From the NCBI RefSeq assembly GCF_014224155.1, contig NZ_JAASUI010000003.1, forward strand, positions 282,143-346,142: a stretch of 64,000 nt of DNA. The letters run 5' to 3'. Made by a program: the position numbers and the translations under genes. The number at the start of each line of letters is the position of its first letter. Within the stretch, counting starts at the first letter, position 1. Positions 24,527-32,960 of the stretch are shown one piece after another. This DNA is from Listeria cossartiae subsp. cossartiae. GTDB taxonomy: Bacteria > Bacillota > Bacilli > Lactobacillales > Listeriaceae. The notes under the pieces are model-generated. The model was not told the DNA's origin. It ran no database searches and worked only from the letters and a program-made list of their open reading frames with translations.

Positions 24527-25972
24527 TCACGCTTCATCACACTTTTTTTCTAGTAAAATTTGTTTTATTATTGTCGCAACACGTCTTGCTTCTTCCTTTT
24601 CAAGTCGCGCATAAGTCACACGAATGACCGTCTCTTTTACGCCAAATAAAAATCCAGGCATCACGAGTAAATCATTCGCTAAAAAAATATCAAAATCACG
24701 AATCGCGCGAAATTCAATTGGTAATTTCACCCATAAATGAAATCCGCCTTTTGGTTTAATAAAAGTCAGCTCGTCTGGTAAAATTTCATCCAAAGCTTCA
24801 ATTAAGTTATCGCGGCGCTGTTCTAAAACATGGTGCAATTGTTTTAAATGGCTACTATACCCCGCCGTATTTAAAACACCGTTAGCCAAAACTTGCGGAA
24901 AAATACTTAAACCAAAATCCATCTCTTGCCTTGCGAGCGCGAGCCGTTCAATCACTGCGGTTGGTCCGATTAGCCAACCAATTCGCGTAGTTGATCCCAT
25001 GATTTTTGAAAGTGAGCCGATATATAAAACATTATCCGTGTCCAGTTGCTTTAACGGCGCCGGAATTCGGCTATCGAGCGCAGCCAATTCTGAAAAAGGA
25101 TCATCTTCCACAATCGGAATTTGCAAGTGAGCGCAAATTTTCACAAGTTCTTTGCGCCGCTTCAAACTCATCACTAGCCCAGTCGGATTTTGAAATGTCG
25201 GATTAACAAATACCATTTTGACACGATGTTTATGGTATAAATCGCGCAACTCAGAAATAATCACGCCATCCTCGTCCATTGGTAAAGCAAAAATCCGCAA
25301 GCCCGCTGATTGAAATAACGATAACGAATAAAAATAAGACGGCGACTCAATCGCAACAGCATCACCCGGTTTTAATAAACATTGCGTAATTAAAAAGAGT
25401 GCTTGTTGCGCACCAGACGTAATCAAAATTTGCTCCGGTCGCGATTCTAACCCATGTGCCGCCTTCATTTGTTTTTGAATGGTTTCACGCAGAGGTCTGT
25501 AACCTGCCTCGTCTTCATACTGCTCTTCTGCAATAAAAGACTGCCACGAAAGGCTTGGCGTCTCCATTTTCGGCGTCATTTCTAGTGGTAGTTCACCGCT
25601 CGCTGCATCAATGACCCGTTCCGCGTCCACTCGTTCCATCACGCCGGCTTGGCGAATATAAGGAACTGCTGGCGTAAAACCACCTTGTGTTAAATAATGG
25701 CGCCAATTCGTTGACTGTCCCGCAAAAAGCCCCCATTTTTCCGCATTAACCGTCGTTCCGCTTCCTTGTTTGCGGATGATAACAGCCCGCGCCGTCAGTT
25801 CATCAAGCGCCCGCACAACCGTCGAACGATTCACACCGAACAACTCCGCCAACTGCCTTTCCGGGGGCAATTTTTCTTCTGGCAAAAGTTCGCCATTCAT
25901 AATTTTCGTTTCGATTAAATCAACAATTTGTAAATAAATCGGTAAACTCGAATTTCCAGTTAGCTGCCACAT
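24527..25972 (-). CDS. pdxR: MocR/GntR-type PLP-dependent regulator PdxR
   Basis: A 481-aa protein from ATG 25972 (AGGAGG ten bases upstream). A GntR winged helix (about 10-75, LPIYLQIVDLIETKI...RQLAELFGVNRSTV) is fused to a fold-type-I aminotransferase domain. The PLP-binding lysine is in SLSKIMGS. It is divergent from pdxS-pdxT, and PdxR is known to activate pdxST and repress itself in L. monocytogenes when pyridoxal phosphate is scarce. Position and domains make this assignment strong. Longer upstream frames place the box inside the gene. Confidence 0.93.
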   Translation of the reverse strand: MWQLTGNSSLPIYLQIVDLIETKIMNGELLPEEKLPPERQLAELFGVNRSTVVRALDELTARAVIIRKQGSGTTVNAEKWGLFAGQSTNWRHYLTQGGFTPAVPYIRQAGVMERVDAERVIDAASGELPLEMTPKMETPSLSWQSFIAEEQYEDEAGYRPLRETIQKQMKAAHGLESRPEQILITSGAQQALFLITQCLLKPGDAVAIESPSYFYSLSLFQSAGLRIFALPMDEDGVIISELRDLYHKHRVKMVFVNPTFQNPTGLVMSLKRRKELVKICAHLQIPIVEDDPFSELAALDSRIPAPLKQLDTDNVLYIGSLSKIMGSTTRIGWLIGPTAVIERLALARQEMDFGLSIFPQVLANGVLNTAGYSSHLKQLHHVLEQRRDNLIEALDEILPDELTFIKPKGGFHLWVKLPIEFRAIRDFDIFLANDLLVMPGFLFGVKETVIRVTYARLEKEEARRVATIIKQILLEKKCDEA

Positions 25973-25994
25973 CCACACCATTCCTCCTATATAA

Positions 25995-26020
25995 ATTGGA
26001 TGGAGAAAACAACATCCAAT
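25995..26020. promoter_or_regulatory. Candidate PdxR binding repeat
   Basis: ATTGGATG (25995-26002) and CATCCAAT (26013-26020) form an 8-bp perfect inverted repeat with a 10-bp spacer, in the 126-bp region between pdxR and pdxS. A third ATTGG half follows at 26019-26023. Multiple half-sites in this interval are expected for MocR regulators. Confidence 0.6.
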
Positions 26021-26098
26021 TGGCTGTTTGTACGAAATGGCTTTTAGCTTATCATAATAGTCAGGTAATTTCAATTAACTTTGATGGAGGTTATTAAT

Positions 26099-26986
26099 AT
26101 GGAGAAAAAAGTTGGTACAGATCGTGTAAAACGTGGTATGGCGCAAATGCAAAAAGGTGGCGTCATTATGGATGTAGTCAATGCCGAACAAGCAAAAATT
26201 GCGGAAGAAGCTGGTGCAGTGGCTGTTATGGCACTTGAACGGGTTCCTTCTGATATTCGTGCAGCCGGTGGTGTCGCTCGTATGGCCGATCCTCGCATTG
26301 TCGAAGAAGTAATGAACGCTGTCTCTATCCCCGTTATGGCAAAAGCTCGCATTGGTCACATTACAGAAGCGCGCGTCCTCGAAGCAATGGGCGTGGATTA
26401 TATTGACGAAAGTGAAGTATTAACGCCAGCCGATGATGAATTCCATTTATTAAAATCAGATTTCACTGTTCCTTTCGTATGTGGTTGCCGTGATATCGGT
26501 GAAGCACTCCGCCGTATCGGTGAAGGTGCTGCCATGCTCCGTACAAAAGGTGAACCCGGAACTGGTAATATCGTCGAAGCTGTCCGCCATATGCGCCAAG
26601 TAAACGGCCAAATCCGCCAAATTGCTGGCATGACAGATGATGAATTAATGGTTGCCGCTAAAAACTTCGGTGCTCCATATGAATTAATCAAAGAAATTAA
26701 AACACTTGGCAAACTTCCGGTCGTTAATTTTGCTGCTGGTGGTGTTGCGACTCCCGCTGATGCTGCACTAATGATGGAACTTGGAGCAGACGGCGTTTTC
26801 GTTGGATCTGGTATCTTCAAATCCGACAATCCAGCTAAATTCGCTAGCGCTATCGTCCAAGCTACAACTTACTATACTGACTATGAGTTAATCGGAAAAC
26901 TGTCCAAAGAGCTAGGTTCCCCGATGAAAGGAATCGAAATGTCTCGCCTTAACCAAGAAGACAGAATGCAAGATCGGAGCATTTAA
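26099..26986 (+). CDS. pdxS: Pyridoxal 5'-phosphate synthase subunit PdxS
   Basis: A 295-aa TIM-barrel enzyme that builds PLP from ribose 5-phosphate, glyceraldehyde 3-phosphate and ammonia supplied by PdxT. The start ATG 26099 has GGAGG eight bases upstream; the longer TTG frame includes the box. Conserved segments include [36 protein letters not shown] (active-site Lys) and the phosphate-binding [16 protein letters not shown] with FVGSGIF. It makes a dodecamer coated by PdxT. pdxT follows by one base. Confidence 0.98.
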   Translation: MEKKVGTDRVKRGMAQMQKGGVIMDVVNAEQAKIAEEAGAVAVMALERVPSDIRAAGGVARMADPRIVEEVMNAVSIPVMAKARIGHITEARVLEAMGVDYIDESEVLTPADDEFHLLKSDFTVPFVCGCRDIGEALRRIGEGAAMLRTKGEPGTGNIVEAVRHMRQVNGQIRQIAGMTDDELMVAAKNFGAPYELIKEIKTLGKLPVVNFAAGGVATPADAALMMELGADGVFVGSGIFKSDNPAKFASAIVQATTYYTDYELIGKLSKELGSPMKGIEMSRLNQEDRMQDRSI

Positions 26987-26987
26987 T

Positions 26988-27554
26988 ATGAAAAAAATTG
27001 GTGTCCTTGCAATTCAAGGTGCAGTTGATGAACATATCCTAATGATTGAATCAGCCGGTGCTCTTGCTTTTAAAGTAAAGCATCCAAACGATTTAGATGG
27101 ACTTGACGGGCTTGTATTACCCGGCGGAGAAAGTACGACGATGCGCAAGATTATGAAGCGTTATGATTTAATGGAACCAGTCCGAGCATTTGCAAAGGAA
27201 GGGAAAGCTATCTTTGGGACTTGTGCCGGACTTGTGCTTTTATCCAAAGAAATTGAAAGTGGCGAAGAAAGTCTTGGATTACTTGACGCTACCGCGGTTC
27301 GCAATGGTTTTGGTCGGCAGAAAGAAAGCTTTGAAGCCGAGTTAAATGTAGAAGCATTTGGTACCACTCCTTTTGAAGCCGTGTTTATCCGTGCTCCTTA
27401 CTTAATAGAACCGAGCGACGAAGTAACTGTATTAGCAACCATTGACGAGAGAATCGTCGCTGCCCAACAAGCGAATATTCTCGTAACCGCCTTCCATCCA
27501 GAACTAACTAATGACAATCGTTGGATGCGCTACTTCCTCGAAAAAATGGTATAA
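26988..27554 (+). CDS. pdxT: PLP synthase glutaminase subunit PdxT
   Basis: A 188-aa class I glutamine amidotransferase that releases ammonia from glutamine for PdxS. PGGESTTM (about 46-53) is the family signature. The nucleophile Cys is in FGTCAGLVLL (near 79) and the catalytic His is in FHPELT (near 170). The ATG is one base past the pdxS stop, with GGAG about nine bases upstream. The pair forms an operon ending at the hairpin at 27554-27597. Confidence 0.98.
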   Translation: MKKIGVLAIQGAVDEHILMIESAGALAFKVKHPNDLDGLDGLVLPGGESTTMRKIMKRYDLMEPVRAFAKEGKAIFGTCAGLVLLSKEIESGEESLGLLDATAVRNGFGRQKESFEAELNVEAFGTTPFEAVFIRAPYLIEPSDEVTVLATIDERIVAAQQANILVTAFHPELTNDNRWMRYFLEKMV

Positions 27555-27597
27555 AAAAACACAGCAGAATCTGAAATATGATTCTGCTGTGTTTTTT
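27554..27597. terminator. Bidirectional terminator after pdxT
   Basis: AAAAAACACAGCAGAAT (27554-27570) pairs perfectly with ATTCTGCTGTGTTTTTT (27581-27597). It serves pdxST and the convergent membrane-protein pair. Confidence 0.95.
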
Positions 27598-27602
27598 ATT
27601 AT

Positions 27603-28043
27603 TTATTTTACCAAAGATTCCATATATGATTTCGCATCTTTTTCCGGAATCCCCTCAGAAATATAAAATTCATACGTGTATTTCTCCAAAGCTGGAAGAT
27701 ACTTCGATACATCTTCGCCAGCCTTGCTCATTTTACTAATATCAATCATCGAAACATCGATATTTTTTCTTTGTGCCTTCGTCAAATCTTCATAAGGGAT
27801 ATTTTTTTCGTAATAAGAAACCATAACATCCTTACTAATATCTTTTCGATAAGAATCCCCAACAAACATAAGTACAATTCCCGCTACTACACAAAGGCCT
27901 AAAACAATCCCCATTGTGCTAGTAGGACGAAATCTCCCTTTTGTAGATGAGTGCAGAATGTTAATAATAAGTACGCCAATAGGATAAGCCAAAACTAGCG
28001 CTCCTCCTATATACATCATTAATTCTCCAGTATTTTGAATCAT
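27603..28043 (-). CDS. Membrane protein of unknown function, 146 aa
   Basis: Two hydrophobic helices (about 9-29 and 43-63) are followed by a charged, helical C-terminal domain of about 80 residues. It is not a recognised family. Its start overlaps the stop of the 225-aa membrane protein (TAATG) with a GGAGGG box, so the two are co-translated. It lies in a stretch (27.6-31.4 kb) that I do not recall between pdxT and pta in reference Listeria genomes. Confidence 0.75.
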   Translation of the reverse strand: MIQNTGELMMYIGGALVLAYPIGVLIINILHSSTKGRFRPTSTMGIVLGLCVVAGIVLMFVGDSYRKDISKDVMVSYYEKNIPYEDLTKAQRKNIDVSMIDISKMSKAGEDVSKYLPALEKYTYEFYISEGIPEKDAKSYMESLVK

Positions 28044-28720
28044 TAGAAGCCCTCCCTATAATGTGAATTACCTGAATCAAAACTTTCTTGAATCTCCTGA
28101 ACAAAAGGATTTTCGGTATCAAAGCATTTTTCAATTAATCTAGCACTAGCAAACTGCGTCTCCCAAATATCAAACACTACTTTGTCACCACGTTTCACTT
28201 CATACACTCGATATACTTGTGCTTGTCTAGCGTCCATAACCCCATTGTAATCGTATAATTTTGCTTCAATAGAATCTATACGATGAAACCAAATAATTTT
28301 CTTTGTAATTAAATTACCGTGAACTATAGCACCGTTATATACATTTACATACTTGGTAGCACTTAACGTAGACCAAACAAACCATAAACCCAAAAGAGAA
28401 AGGATAATTAGTTTAGCATTGAAAGAGTCTCTATAAAAAAAACCAATTAAAAAAGCTATCAAACATATAAAAATAGGGAGAATGAAGTGCCCACCACTAC
28501 TTCTTTTTAACATTAATATTGGTGTCCCAATCTCCTCGATAACAGTATTAGAACGATTAAAGAACACCTTAAACATAGGAAACTTAAGCTCAAATTCCTG
28601 ACGAAGATTAGTTTTTCTTTTATCATTTATTCTCCTTGATAAAAAAATAGCAGCTCCAACAAATACAGCAACACCTAAAAGAGCTACCCACTTAACTATA
28701 CTCTGATCCAACTTTTCCAA
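28043..28720 (-). CDS. Membrane protein of unknown function, 225 aa
   Basis: An N-terminal helix at about 9-29 and a helical pair at about 77-118 leave a cytoplasmic-looking region between 30 and 75. A beta-rich C-terminal domain (about 125-200) has the look of a PH-like or membrane-associated sensory domain, but I do not identify it. It is coupled by a one-base overlap to the 146-aa gene, so the two likely work together. No signal cleavage site is seen. Confidence 0.75.
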   Translation of the reverse strand: MEKLDQSIVKWVALLGVAVFVGAAIFLSRRINDKRKTNLRQEFELKFPMFKVFFNRSNTVIEEIGTPILMLKRSSGGHFILPIFICLIAFLIGFFYRDSFNAKLIILSLLGLWFVWSTLSATKYVNVYNGAIVHGNLITKKIIWFHRIDSIEAKLYDYNGVMDARQAQVYRVYEVKRGDKVVFDIWETQFASARLIEKCFDTENPFVQEIQESFDSGNSHYREGF

Positions 28721-28937
28721 CCCTTTCTTTTCATCTAGTAGATTTAATGTAGTTAATAAAGTTTTCTGTGAAGACAGTTCAGAAAATAAAACTGCTCACT
28801 AAAATTGGAAATTACAAGTTTTTATCCATTATTTCAGTATAGTATTTCGTTTCCAAATAAATTTCCTAAAAACAGACCAACAATTACTGTAAATTCGACC
28901 AAAATATGTCGATTAAATGGATTGCTATTTTAAATTT

Positions 28938-29402
28938 TTATCGTATAAGTACTTGTCCATTAAATTCCTTCCAATCTGCAAGGAAATCCTCATGCTGTTC
29001 ATTAACTAACTTAGGTATCTCAGCCTCATCAAAAAATTGCAACTCCATTGTTTCCTCATCCTGAACAGATAACTCCCCACTTACATAGCACAGTTCAAAA
29101 AACACTGAAATCGGCTGAACTTTGTCCCCATTCGGATAACTATCTTCATAATTAGAATATATACCAACTAATGATTTCACTTTAACAAGAATCCCCGTCT
29201 CTTCTAAATACTCTCTAATGACTGCTTCTTCAAAAGATTGTCCTAATTCAATGGCCCCTCCAGGGAATCCCCAAACCTTTTTATCGGTTCTTTTTTGTAG
29301 AAGTATCCTTCCTTGCTTATCCCGAAGACCACCGCTTACAAAATTTAAAATAATTTTATCTTGCCCCACTTTTTCTCTGATCCATTTGATATAGTTGCTC
29401 AT
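28938..29402 (-). CDS. NUDIX hydrolase
   Basis: A 154-aa protein with a full Nudix box GGAIELGQSFEEAVIREYLEETGI-like (glycine, REYLEETG), at about residues 47-70, holding the metal-binding glutamates. It would hydrolyse a nucleoside diphosphate linked to another moiety, for example oxidised nucleotides, sugar nucleotides or ADP-ribose. The preceding segment RDKQGRILLQKRTDKKVWGF is the usual strand before the box. The start ATG has GGAAGGTG upstream. It is near a TetR gene but the two are separated by 27 bp; shared transcription is possible. Confidence 0.93.
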   Translation of the reverse strand: MSNYIKWIREKVGQDKIILNFVSGGLRDKQGRILLQKRTDKKVWGFPGGAIELGQSFEEAVIREYLEETGILVKVKSLVGIYSNYEDSYPNGDKVQPISVFFELCYVSGELSVQDEETMELQFFDEAEIPKLVNEQHEDFLADWKEFNGQVLIR

Positions 29403-29429
29403 TTTTTCACCTTCCTTAATGTTCTTCTG

Positions 29430-29966
29430 TTAATTTGTTAAATGCTCTAAGTCAAGTAACTTCAAAATAGATGCTGTCACTTGCTTCGGTGAATCGGTGT
29501 TTTTAGTTGAAATCCACTGAAGCATTGTCCTCGTTAAACCACCTAAAATAAAGGTTTTTTGTATCTCATTTAATCCTTTTATTGCTGGAACTTCTTCCAT
29601 TATTTTTTCTAAAAAAGAATAGAATGGCTGATCCAGTAAATAAATGAGATTATTTTTGATAAGGAGTTCCATTACCTCTGTATCTCTTTTCCAATAGGTA
29701 AAACATTGTAGCAAAGCATTCTTTATATCAATCATTCCTCCTGATTTCTGTATTTCATTAAAATATTCTTGAAACAAATAATTAGATCTCGTAAGTAAAA
29801 TTTCTTCTTTATTATCAAAATTCCGATAGAAAGTTAAGCGGGCAACTCCTGCTTTTTTAGTAATCTCTGTAATTGTAATCGACGCATATGGTTTTGTTTT
29901 TAAAAGATCTAGTAAAGCTTCTATAATCCATTTCTTACTCAACATAGCCTGTCTATTTTCATCCAT
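29430..29966 (-). CDS. TetR-family regulator (DhaS-like C-terminal domain)
   Basis: A 178-aa protein. The N-terminal helix-turn-helix (about 10-55) reads SITITEITKKAGVARLTFYR. The C-terminal part (about 75-175) resembles the TetR_C domain seen in DhaS/YxaF-type regulators. It is divergent from the membrane-protein and oxidoreductase genes across 120 bp containing an inverted repeat, so it most likely represses them and itself. The start ATG has GGAGGAG upstream. Confidence 0.9.
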   Translation of the reverse strand: MDENRQAMLSKKWIIEALLDLLKTKPYASITITEITKKAGVARLTFYRNFDNKEEILLTRSNYLFQEYFNEIQKSGGMIDIKNALLQCFTYWKRDTEVMELLIKNNLIYLLDQPFYSFLEKIMEEVPAIKGLNEIQKTFILGGLTRTMLQWISTKNTDSPKQVTASILKLLDLEHLTN

Positions 29967-30002
29967 TGGAACTCCTCCTCAAAGTGTAACAAATCATGAC
30001 TA

Positions 30003-30039
30003 AGTGTATCTTGTTTTATGAAATGACAAGTAATACACT
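30003..30039. promoter_or_regulatory. Candidate operator of the divergent TetR
   Basis: AGTGTATCTTGT (30003-30014) and ACAAGTAATACACT (30026-30039) form an inverted repeat with a two-base insertion in one arm. TGTAACA-like halves occur nearby, at about 29987 and around 30046-30061. It lies mid-way between the divergent starts. Confidence 0.5.
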
Positions 30040-30086
30040 ATTAACTGTAACATATGTAACACCTAATGAAAAATGAAGGAGGATAA

Positions 30087-30740
30087 ATGATGACATTATT
30101 TTTAACATTATTGAGTGGTATTGCTTGGACCATTGTCTATATAGAATTAATCCGAAATGGGATAAAACACAAAACCTACGCCATGCCGTTATTTGCTTTA
30201 AGTCTAAATTTTGCTTGGGAGGTTATTTATTCCATAAACGATTTAGTAATTAATTCTAATAGCATTGGTGTACAAGGATTAGTCAATCTAATATGGGCTT
30301 GCTTCGATTTAATTATTGTTTACACTTACTTTAAATACGGAAAGAAATACTTTCCTGAAAATGCAAAAAAATATTTTATTCCATTTAGCATACTTGTATT
30401 TATTACAGGTTTTGCCATTCAGCTTGCTTTTTATTTTAGTTTTGACCCAATTCCAGCTGCGCAATATTCCGCTTTTATGCAAAACGTCGCCATGTCTATT
30501 TTATTTTTAACTATGCTTTTCCAACGCCACAATACACGGGGACAAACATTATTAATGGCGTATTCTAAATGGATTGGTACACTCGCTCCAGCATTACTAA
30601 TGGGACTTTTACAAGAGATTAATGTCTATATCCTTATTTGCGGTTTTCTTTGCAGTATTTTTGATATTTTATATATTATTTTCTTGAAAAAAAGAAAATC
30701 CACAGAAAATAAATTAACAAGAAACGGAGGGGTTTTATGA
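30087..30740 (+). CDS. Seven-helix membrane protein, terpene-cyclase-like
   Basis: A 217-aa protein with seven predicted membrane helices. It keeps features I associate with transmembrane terpene cyclases (PaxB/AtmB-like): a Glu in LNFAWEVIY in helix 2 and an Asp in IWACFDLIIVY in helix 3. The small, helix-only layout and length also fit. This family call is by motif memory and needs a profile search; PnuC-like or other seven-helix families are alternatives. The start is an ATG at 30087 (or 30090) with AGGAGGA upstream. Its stop overlaps the next start (ATGA). Confidence 0.65.
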   Translation: MMTLFLTLLSGIAWTIVYIELIRNGIKHKTYAMPLFALSLNFAWEVIYSINDLVINSNSIGVQGLVNLIWACFDLIIVYTYFKYGKKYFPENAKKYFIPFSILVFITGFAIQLAFYFSFDPIPAAQYSAFMQNVAMSILFLTMLFQRHNTRGQTLLMAYSKWIGTLAPALLMGLLQEINVYILICGFLCSIFDILYIIFLKKRKSTENKLTRNGGVL

Positions 30741-31354
30741 AACGGATTTGTATCATTTTTGACCACCCTTACACTGGTGATGCATGTTTTAATGAACCGC
30801 ATAACCGAAGTTTCTCTGCAGCATTGTTACTTCAAGCAAAAGAAAAATACGAACAAAAGGGTTATATTGTGGATGTTATTGATCTTCATAAGGACGGATT
30901 TGATCCAGTAATGCATAAAGAGGACTTAATAGCTTGGCGCAAAAAAGAAGTAAATCATCCCTTAATTAAGAATTATCAAGAACGAATAATGATTGCCGAG
31001 GAACTCCTTTTTATTTTCCCTATTTGGTGGGAAGCAATGCCTGCGATGATGAAAGGCTTTTTTGATAAAGTAATTGCCAAAGGAATTATTTACGAAGAAG
31101 TAAACGGAAAAAAACTATTCAAAAATAATTTAGTTAATTTAAAAAAAGTAAAAATGGTGACAGTGATGGCGACTCCTCACTTGATTTATAAATTTATGTT
31201 TGGCAATCCAATTACTAAAATTGCCTTTAGAGGGACTTTTAGAAAAATGGGCTTTCATAAATTGAAATGGCTTAATTATTCCGCAGTGCATAAGCTGAGT
31301 GCTAACGATAGAGAAAAATTACTAGATGCTTTTAGTCACAAAATAGAAAAATAA
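30737..31354 (+). CDS. Flavodoxin-fold NAD(P)H dehydrogenase (quinone type)
   Basis: A 205-aa protein of the NQO1/KefF/MdaB type. The N-terminal strand IIFDHPYTGDACFN binds FMN or FAD phosphate. The segment LLFIFPIWWEAMPAMMKGFFD (about 92-112) is the hallmark of the family. Such enzymes make two-electron reductions of quinones or similar acceptors. It is co-translated with the seven-helix protein (ATGA) under the divergent TetR, suggesting modification or detoxification of a hydrophobic substrate. The exact reaction is unknown. Confidence 0.9.
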   Translation: MKRICIIFDHPYTGDACFNEPHNRSFSAALLLQAKEKYEQKGYIVDVIDLHKDGFDPVMHKEDLIAWRKKEVNHPLIKNYQERIMIAEELLFIFPIWWEAMPAMMKGFFDKVIAKGIIYEEVNGKKLFKNNLVNLKKVKMVTVMATPHLIYKFMFGNPITKIAFRGTFRKMGFHKLKWLNYSAVHKLSANDREKLLDAFSHKIEK

Positions 31355-31405
31355 GCAGAAATCTTGTATGGGACGCTTTTTTTAGCTCTATACAAGATTC
31401 CTGCT
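31354..31405. terminator. Terminator after the oxidoreductase gene
   Basis: AGCAGAAATCTTGTAT (31354-31369) pairs with ATACAAGATTCCTGCT (31390-31405), with one mismatch. The first arm is identical to an arm of the terminator at 39008. Confidence 0.8.
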
Positions 31406-31432
31406 TTATTATTTTTAACCATCAATCAAGTT

Positions 31433-32410
31433 TTATTTATTCACTGCTTGTGCCGCAGTAATCAACGTTAAGTTATAAACGTCATCTGTATTACAACCAC
31501 GAGATAAATCATTAACTGGTGCATTTAAGCCTTGTAAAATTGGTCCAACTGCTTCAAAGTTACCTAAACGTTGCGCAATTTTGTAGCCAATGTTTCCTGC
31601 TTCTAGGCTTGGGAAGATGAATACATTTGCGTCCCCTTTAATAACAGAACCTGGTGCTTTTTTCTCCGCAACGGTTGGAACAAATGCCGCGTCAAATTGG
31701 AATTCACCATCAAGCGTTAATTCAGGTGCTTTTTCTTTTGCAAGTGCTGTTGCTTCTACCACTTTTTCCGTTTCATCGGATTTTGCAGAACCTTTTGTAG
31801 AGAAGCTTAACATCGCAACACGTGGGTCAATGCCGAAGATTTCTGCTGTTTCCGCACTAACAATCGCATTTTCCGCTAAGTCCGCTGCAACTGGTGCAAT
31901 ATTGATAGCTACATCACTGAATAAGTAGCGTTCTTCGCCGCGAACCATAATCATCGCGCCGGCAACTTTACTTACGCCTGGTTTTGTTTTAATAATTTGT
32001 AGTGCTGGACGAACAGTGTCACCAGTAGAGTGAGCCGCGCCACTTACAAGACCCTCTGCTTTTCCTGTGTATACAAGCATTGTGCCGAAATAGTTTGGAT
32101 CAACGAGCATTTTACGTGCAGCTTCTTCAGTTGCTTTACCGTTACGACGTTCTACAAATGCATCCACTAATTCATCAAAAAGTGGATCGATCGCAGGTTC
32201 GTGAATAGCGATTCCTTCAACTGAAACGCCAATTTCTTTTGCTTTTGCTTCAATTTCCGCTTTGTTTCCAAGCAAAATTGGTTGTACGATATTTTCTTTT
32301 TGCAGACGTGCAGCTGCTCCAACAATACGTTCATCTGTTCCTTCAGGTAATACAATGCGCACGTTTTTCCCAGTAACTTGTCCTTTGATTGTAGTAAATA
32401 AATCACTCAT
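31433..32410 (-). CDS. pta: Phosphate acetyltransferase
   Basis: A 325-aa enzyme that interconverts acetyl-CoA and acetyl phosphate, linking pyruvate breakdown to acetate and ATP via AckA. It is the short, single-domain Pta found in Firmicutes. Conserved parts include VLPEGTDERI near the start, the GLVSGAAHSTGDTVRPALQ region (near 135), and the C-terminal PILQGLNAPVNDLSRGC segment. The start ATG has TGGAGG about ten bases upstream. It appears monocistronic. Confidence 0.96.
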   Translation of the reverse strand: MSDLFTTIKGQVTGKNVRIVLPEGTDERIVGAAARLQKENIVQPILLGNKAEIEAKAKEIGVSVEGIAIHEPAIDPLFDELVDAFVERRNGKATEEAARKMLVDPNYFGTMLVYTGKAEGLVSGAAHSTGDTVRPALQIIKTKPGVSKVAGAMIMVRGEERYLFSDVAINIAPVAADLAENAIVSAETAEIFGIDPRVAMLSFSTKGSAKSDETEKVVEATALAKEKAPELTLDGEFQFDAAFVPTVAEKKAPGSVIKGDANVFIFPSLEAGNIGYKIAQRLGNFEAVGPILQGLNAPVNDLSRGCNTDDVYNLTLITAAQAVNK

Positions 32411-32732
32411 GTGTTAATTGCCTCCATTAATATACATATTATAGTTACCATTTTACTATAAAAAAGCGCAACTTGACAGAAAAAAAGCGATTAAAAACAG
32501 CTCCAGCACTTATTTTCGTGTATCAATACAGAGGGAAAAAGGCATGCTACTTAGGGAAAAGAGCATCGTTCTACGCAGAAGTTTTTTTGCTGTTATACCC
32601 TACTATTTTGCTATTCTACTAATAAATCCAAAAAAAAAACACTTCATATTAAAGTCTGTTCGTGATAAAATGAACATAGTTGATAATGATTATCATGTTC
32701 AATACATAACATAAAAGGAGGCCTACTAGCTT
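32411..32732. other. Gap between pta and feoA
   Basis: A divergent promoter region. A TATAAT for pta lies on the minus strand near 32450. The Fur box of feoA lies at 32682-32700. A run of nine A occurs near 32630. No ORF or structured RNA is seen in the remaining sequence. Confidence 0.7.
32682..32700 (+). promoter_or_regulatory. Fur box upstream of feoAB
   Basis: GATAATGATTATCATGTTC matches the classic 19-bp Fur consensus (GATAATGAT-A/T-ATCATTATC) at nearly every position. It is 33 bases upstream of feoA, where Fur-Fe(II) would block transcription. Confidence 0.9.
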
Positions 32733-32960
32733 ATGCAATTAAATGAAACTGCTGTCGGTGAAAAAGTGCGCATCTCAGAATTAAAAATCGAGAACGCCAT
32801 GCTCAAACGTCGCCTACTTGCACTCGGTTGCGATGAAGGTTGTGATATTTGTATCAAACAAAAAGGACTATTTGGTGGTCCCTGTACTTTTGAAACAAAA
32901 GGGCAATATATTAGTATTCGTCAATGTGATGCTTGTGCCATTATGGTGGAACGCAGATGA
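32733..32960 (+). CDS. feoA: Ferrous iron transport protein A
   Basis: A 75-aa SH3-like cytosolic protein that assists FeoB. The pattern matches Feo[21 protein letters not shown] followed by a beta-rich end. It carries Cys-rich stretches ([12 protein letters not shown]). The start ATG has AAGGAGG upstream. Its stop TGA overlaps the feoB start (ATGA). Regulated by Fur through the adjacent box. Confidence 0.93.
   Translation: MQLNETAVGEKVRISELKIENAMLKRRLLALGCDEGCDICIKQKGLFGGPCTFETKGQYISIRQCDACAIMVERR

Noticed and set aside
26071..26829. Minus-strand ORFs opposite pdxS
   Set aside because: They mirror the highly biased pdxS sequence and are shadows of it.
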